From: Halococcus hamelinensis 100A6
Lineage (GTDB): Archaea > Halobacteriota > Halobacteria > Halobacteriales > Halococcaceae
Reading direction: 5' to 3'
DNA length: 64,000 bases
Assembly: GCF_000336675.1 (NCBI RefSeq)
Contig: NZ_AOMB01000023.1
Span: forward strand, 45,540 to 109,539
This document shows, in pieces, positions 60,996 to 64,000 of this stretch (positions within the stretch are counted from its first letter, which is position 1; each line of letters begins with the position of its first letter). The notes beneath the pieces were generated by a model. It worked only from the letters and a program-made list of their open reading frames with translations. It was not told the origin of the DNA and ran no database searches. The position numbers were made by a program, and so were the translations under genes.

Positions 60996-61964
60996 GTGTC
61001 GTTCCGCTCGGACCCCCTCTCCGAACTCGTCGTCCCCGACGGGACAACGGTCGAGGAACACGATATCGTGACCGATGCCGACGTGATCGTCGGGACACAG
61101 AGCACGATATCGCTCGGCGTCCGCGCTCGGAACGTCGTCGCGGGCGAGCGCGTCACCTTCGACGGTGACATCGAGGCCAGCGCCGACTGCCGGCTCGACA
61201 TGTGGTGTGCGGTGGACGGCAACGTGCTCGTCGGCGCGGACGCCTACATCGGCGAGCGCGTCGAGATCGGCGGCCAGCTCGTCGTCGCGGGCGACCTCGA
61301 CATCGGCGACGACGTCACGATCGAGGAGGGGTTCGACGCCAACGGCTGGATCGTCATCCGCAACCCGGTGCCGACGCTGGTCTTCCTCTTCACCTACCTC
61401 ACCCACCTCCTCCGGCGCGGCGAGGAGGAACTCGCCGACGACGTGCTCTCGGAGGTGTTCGAGGGGCACGACGACCAGCCGCTCGTCGTCCCCAAGAACG
61501 CGACGCTCGGCGACGACGCCTGGCGGGTCTCGACGCCCGCCCGGGTCGGCGACGACTGTCGGCTCCACGGCAATCTCCGGGCGGAGTCGATCACCGTCGG
61601 CGCGAACGACGAGATCTTCGGGAGTCTCCGGGCGCGCGAGTCGATCACCCTCGACCGCGGGACCGTCGTCCACGGCGACGTCACCACCAGCGACGGCGCG
61701 GTCGAGGTCGCGGCGGAGGCCCACATCCGCGGCGACATCGCGTGCGAACGGCTCCGCCTCCACGAAGGTGCAGTGGTCGAGGGGCAGATGCGCGCCCGCG
61801 GCGAGATGACGGTCGTCCGGGCCCAGCGCGGTGTCGGTACCTCGAAGTCGGATACCGAGACCGAAGCCGTGACGAGCGCCGACGACGTCGACGGAACGGT
61901 CGAGTCGGACGACGAGCGAACCGAACCCGACGGATCGAAAGGCAGTTTCACGCCGCCGGAGTAG
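60996..61964 (+). CDS. bactofilin-like polymer-forming protein
   Basis: 322-aa protein from GTG 60996. It consists of repeated short beta-helix turns such as GDIEASADCRLDMWCAVDGN, EIGGQLVVAGDLDIGDDVTI and a second block RGDIACERLRLHEGAVVEGQ. Between them is a hydrophobic stretch (PVPTLVFLFTYLTHLL, about residues 127-142). The tail is acidic. This is the bactofilin/polymer-forming fold, known in bacterial cytoskeletal scaffolds; the archaeal role is unproven. It lies just upstream of ychF. Confidence 0.8.
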   Translation: MSFRSDPLSELVVPDGTTVEEHDIVTDADVIVGTQSTISLGVRARNVVAGERVTFDGDIEASADCRLDMWCAVDGNVLVGADAYIGERVEIGGQLVVAGDLDIGDDVTIEEGFDANGWIVIRNPVPTLVFLFTYLTHLLRRGEEELADDVLSEVFEGHDDQPLVVPKNATLGDDAWRVSTPARVGDDCRLHGNLRAESITVGANDEIFGSLRARESITLDRGTVVHGDVTTSDGAVEVAAEAHIRGDIACERLRLHEGAVVEGQMRARGEMTVVRAQRGVGTSKSDTETEAVTSADDVDGTVESDDERTEPDGSKGSFTPPE

Positions 61965-61971
61965 TCGGGCC

Positions 61972-63153
61972 ATGCTCTCGCTCGCGCTCGCCGGCAAGCC
62001 GAACGCCGGCAAATCTACGTTCTTCGCGGCGGCGACGATGGCCGACGTCGACGTCGCCAACTATCCCTTCACGACCATCGACCCGAACCGCGGGGTCTCC
62101 CACGTCCGGACCGACTGCCCCTGTCTCGCTCGCGAGGAGCGCTGCGGCGACGAACACTGCCACGACGGTACGCGCTACGTGCCCGTCGAACTCCTCGACG
62201 TCGCGGGCCTCGTGCCGGGCGCACACGAAGGCCGCGGCCTCGGTAATCAGTTCCTCGACGAACTCACGAACGCCGACGTCATCCTCAACGTCGTGGATTC
62301 CTCCGGCGGGACCAACGCCGAGGGCGAACCCGTCGAGGTGGGCGAACACGACCCCGTCGAGGACGTCGACTTCATCACCGAGGAGATCGAGCAGTGGCTC
62401 GCAGGGATCGTCGAGCGGAACTGGGAGACCATCGCCCGCGGGTCGCGCGCGCCGAACTTCTCGATCGACGAGGCGCTCCGGGAGATGCTCTCGGGGATCG
62501 GCGTCGGCGAGGCGGCCATCACCGCAACCCTCCGCGTCCTCGACTATCCCACGGACCCGCGCGAGTGGACCGACGACCACCGCTTCGCGCTCGCCCGCGA
62601 GATCCGCGAGCGAACCAAGCCCCTCGTCGTGGTGGCGAACAAGGCCGACGTCGCCCCCGAGGGAGCGCTCGACGCGCTTCGAGACGCCGCGGGCGAGGCC
62701 ATCCCGACGACTGCGGAGGGTGAACTCGCACTCCGCCGCGGCGCGGAGGCAGGCGCGATCGAGTACGATCCGGGGGACGCCGACTTCTCGGTCACTGGCG
62801 ACCTCACCGACGGTCAGCGCGCGGGGTTAGACCAGGTTCGCGACCTCATGGCCGAAAACGGTGGCACCGGCGTCCAGCGCGCGCTCGACACCGCCGTCTA
62901 CGACCTGCTGGAGTACATCACGGTGTACCCCGTCCAGAACGAGACGAAGTGGACCGACGGCCAGGACAACGTCCTGCCCGACGCGTTTCTCGTCCCGCAG
63001 GGCTCGACGCCGCGCGACCTCGCCTACGCGGTCCACTCGGACATCGGTGAGGGGTACCTCCACGCCGTGGACGCGCGCTCGAACCGGCGTGTGGGCGAGG
63101 ACCACGAGCTCTCGGAGGGCGACGTGGTGAAGATCGTGAGCACGGCGACCTGA
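61972..63153 (+). CDS. ychF: YchF/OBG-family GTPase
   Basis: 393-aa protein from ATG 61972. G1 is AGKPNAGKSTFFAAA, DVAGLVPGAHEGRGLGNQFL holds the G3 region, and NKADVAP is the G4 motif (N-K-x-D). The C-terminal TGS domain includes DAFLVPQGSTPRDLAYAVHS and ends VKIVSTAT. The OBG family acts with ribosomes. An insertion rich in Cys/His (CPCLAREERCGDEHCHDG) near residue 48 is notable. Seven bases separate it from the bactofilin-like gene. Confidence 0.93.
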   Translation: MLSLALAGKPNAGKSTFFAAATMADVDVANYPFTTIDPNRGVSHVRTDCPCLAREERCGDEHCHDGTRYVPVELLDVAGLVPGAHEGRGLGNQFLDELTNADVILNVVDSSGGTNAEGEPVEVGEHDPVEDVDFITEEIEQWLAGIVERNWETIARGSRAPNFSIDEALREMLSGIGVGEAAITATLRVLDYPTDPREWTDDHRFALAREIRERTKPLVVVANKADVAPEGALDALRDAAGEAIPTTAEGELALRRGAEAGAIEYDPGDADFSVTGDLTDGQRAGLDQVRDLMAENGGTGVQRALDTAVYDLLEYITVYPVQNETKWTDGQDNVLPDAFLVPQGSTPRDLAYAVHSDIGEGYLHAVDARSNRRVGEDHELSEGDVVKIVSTAT

Positions 63154-63265
63154 GGGAGTTGTTTCGGGTTTCCCAGTAACAGTTCGCCGTTGTAAAACTC
63201 ACTTACCGACCACGCGTTTCGTGATTTTTGGTCCTTCGTCGTGGTTTCGATCACTCGCCCGACGC
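63154..63265. other. 3' flank of ychF
   Basis: About 110 bp, no gene. It leads directly into copy B of the dispersed repeat. Confidence 0.4.
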
Positions 63266-63374
63266 AAATGAGGACCGCAGGCCACACCCTCCCCAGCCGA
63301 TTCGCTCCGTTCGTTTCACTCACTCCGCTCATCCCTCGCACGAGTCGCGCGTCTTCGACGCGCTCCCGCGCGCC
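63266..63374. repeat. dispersed haloarchaeal repeat, copy B
   Basis: Second copy of the 45247 element (starting aaatgaggaccgcaggcc, ending gacgcgctcccgcgcgcc). The last ~40 bases are almost identical to copy A; the middle differs by small insertions. It lies between ychF and the UbiA gene. Confidence 0.7.
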
Positions 63375-63390
63375 GACCGAACTGTTCCAG

Positions 63391-63980
63391 TCAGACCCAC
63401 GAGAACGGCCGAATCAGGACCGCGAGGAAGAGCAGTCCGAGGAACAAATACGACCCCCGCATCAGGACCTCCGTCGCGCGCCGGGAGTCGAGCCGTCTCG
63501 TGGCGAGCGCCACGCCGGCGAAGGCCACGACGGCGAGCCCGGTGCTCGGCGGGAAGACCCCGAGGAACGCCCCGACGAGGGTCCCGAGGAGTGCGAGCCC
63601 CATCAGGAGGTAGGCGCTCCAACGGGCGCGGGCCCGTCCGAGGACGACCGCGACGGTTCGTTTGTCGATCGAGCGGTCGTAGTCGTAATCCTTCGCGTCG
63701 TCGATGACCTTGATCCCCGAGAGGAGGACGAGGAACACCGCGGCGAAACCGAGAACTGCGGCCGAAAAACCGGTAGCCTGGACGTAGTACCCACCGAGGA
63801 TGGCGAGCGTGATGCCGAGCGGGTAGCCCATCGTGGCGCTCACCGGATGCATGTCGAGCTGTGGCGCGTGGAGGTAGGCGACCAGCCACGTCGGGAGCGT
63901 GACCAGTACCGCGCCGACGCCAACAGTGAGCCAGAGCCACGCACAGCAGGCCGCGAAGCCGAGGGTCGAACAGACGAGGC
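63391..63980 (-). CDS. UbiA-family prenyltransferase, 5' end missing
   Basis: Partial gene reading from the right edge. KVIDDAKDYDYDRSIDKRTV is the Asp-rich prenyl-diphosphate motif, with about five to six membrane helices visible. The frame is open through LVCSTLGFAACCAWLWLTVG up to base 63980, where adapter sequence begins. UbiA enzymes attach prenyl chains to aromatic or sugar acceptors, as in quinone or archaeal lipid synthesis. About 195 residues are visible; the N-terminal third is missing. Confidence 0.85.
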
Positions 63981-64000
63981 CTGTCTCTTATACACATCTC
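63981..64000. other. residual Nextera/Tn5 mosaic-end adapter
   Basis: ctgtctcttatacacatct is the complement of the Tn5 mosaic-end sequence used in Nextera library kits. It is at the very edge of the window, and the UbiA gene breaks exactly there. It is best read as untrimmed adapter and not genome. Confidence 0.93.

Noticed and set aside
63329..63997. Minus-strand frame starting MCIRDR at the window edge
   Set aside because: The start is adapter-derived and the rest is an off-frame shadow of the UbiA gene.
1..64000. CRISPR array, defence island or prophage core
   Set aside because: No regularly spaced repeats, Cas proteins, restriction genes or phage structural genes were seen.

Overview
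The window is haloarchaeal (class Halobacteria). The evidence is GC-rich DNA with acidic proteins, many leaderless starts 20-30 nt after archaeal TATA boxes, and archaeal-only genes: diphthine synthase, Trm5, archaeosortase A, FlpA/NOP5, aEF-1beta, L21e, RpoF, archaeal MAT and an HTH-10 (Bat-like) regulator. No CRISPR array, rRNA operon or complete insertion sequence was seen. The last 20 bases look like residual Nextera/Tn5 sequencing adapter, so the right edge is probably a contig end and not a biological boundary.
1-12.05 kb is a GC-rich cell-surface block: a PH-like membrane protein, a GT2 glycosyltransferase, an arylsulfotransferase-like propeller protein, a sulfatase-superfamily enzyme, then an operon-like run of GT4 glycosyltransferase, GtrA, two tandem DUF2079 membrane proteins and an HPP-UspA fusion.
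12.1-21.4 kb has a clearly lower GC content and is mosaic. It holds decayed coding DNA, two AlkP/sulfatase-superfamily genes, an O-antigen-ligase-like protein, an inverted polytopic membrane protein, a frameshifted GT2 pseudogene and a pyruvyl-transferase-like gene. It ends at tRNA-Thr(CGU) next to a truncated integrase-like reading frame, so I read it as a polysaccharide island that probably arrived through a tRNA site.
21.5-28.9 kb holds trm5, a three-gene unit of unknown function, a flippase, dphB, an AEC transporter and small proteins with unusual hairpins around them. 28.9-33.4 kb pairs archaeosortase A with a surface protein carrying a sorting-type C-terminus, then nop5-flpA. 33.5-42.9 kb is a translation/RNA housekeeping block (ferritin-like protein, zinc ribbon, aEF-1beta, L21e, RpoF, DUF655, RsmA, MscS, HemK2-like methyltransferase) followed by two MetE-like genes.
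42.9-51.1 kb carries purL, a GNAT enzyme, and overlapping mutS-mutL. 51.2-64 kb is mixed housekeeping: FKBP, TetR, CYTH, MAT, HTH-10, cysE, acyl-CoA dehydrogenase, a bactofilin-like protein, the YchF/OBG GTPase, and a UbiA prenyltransferase cut by the adapter. Two copies of one ~107-bp dispersed repeat lie at 45.25 and 63.27 kb.
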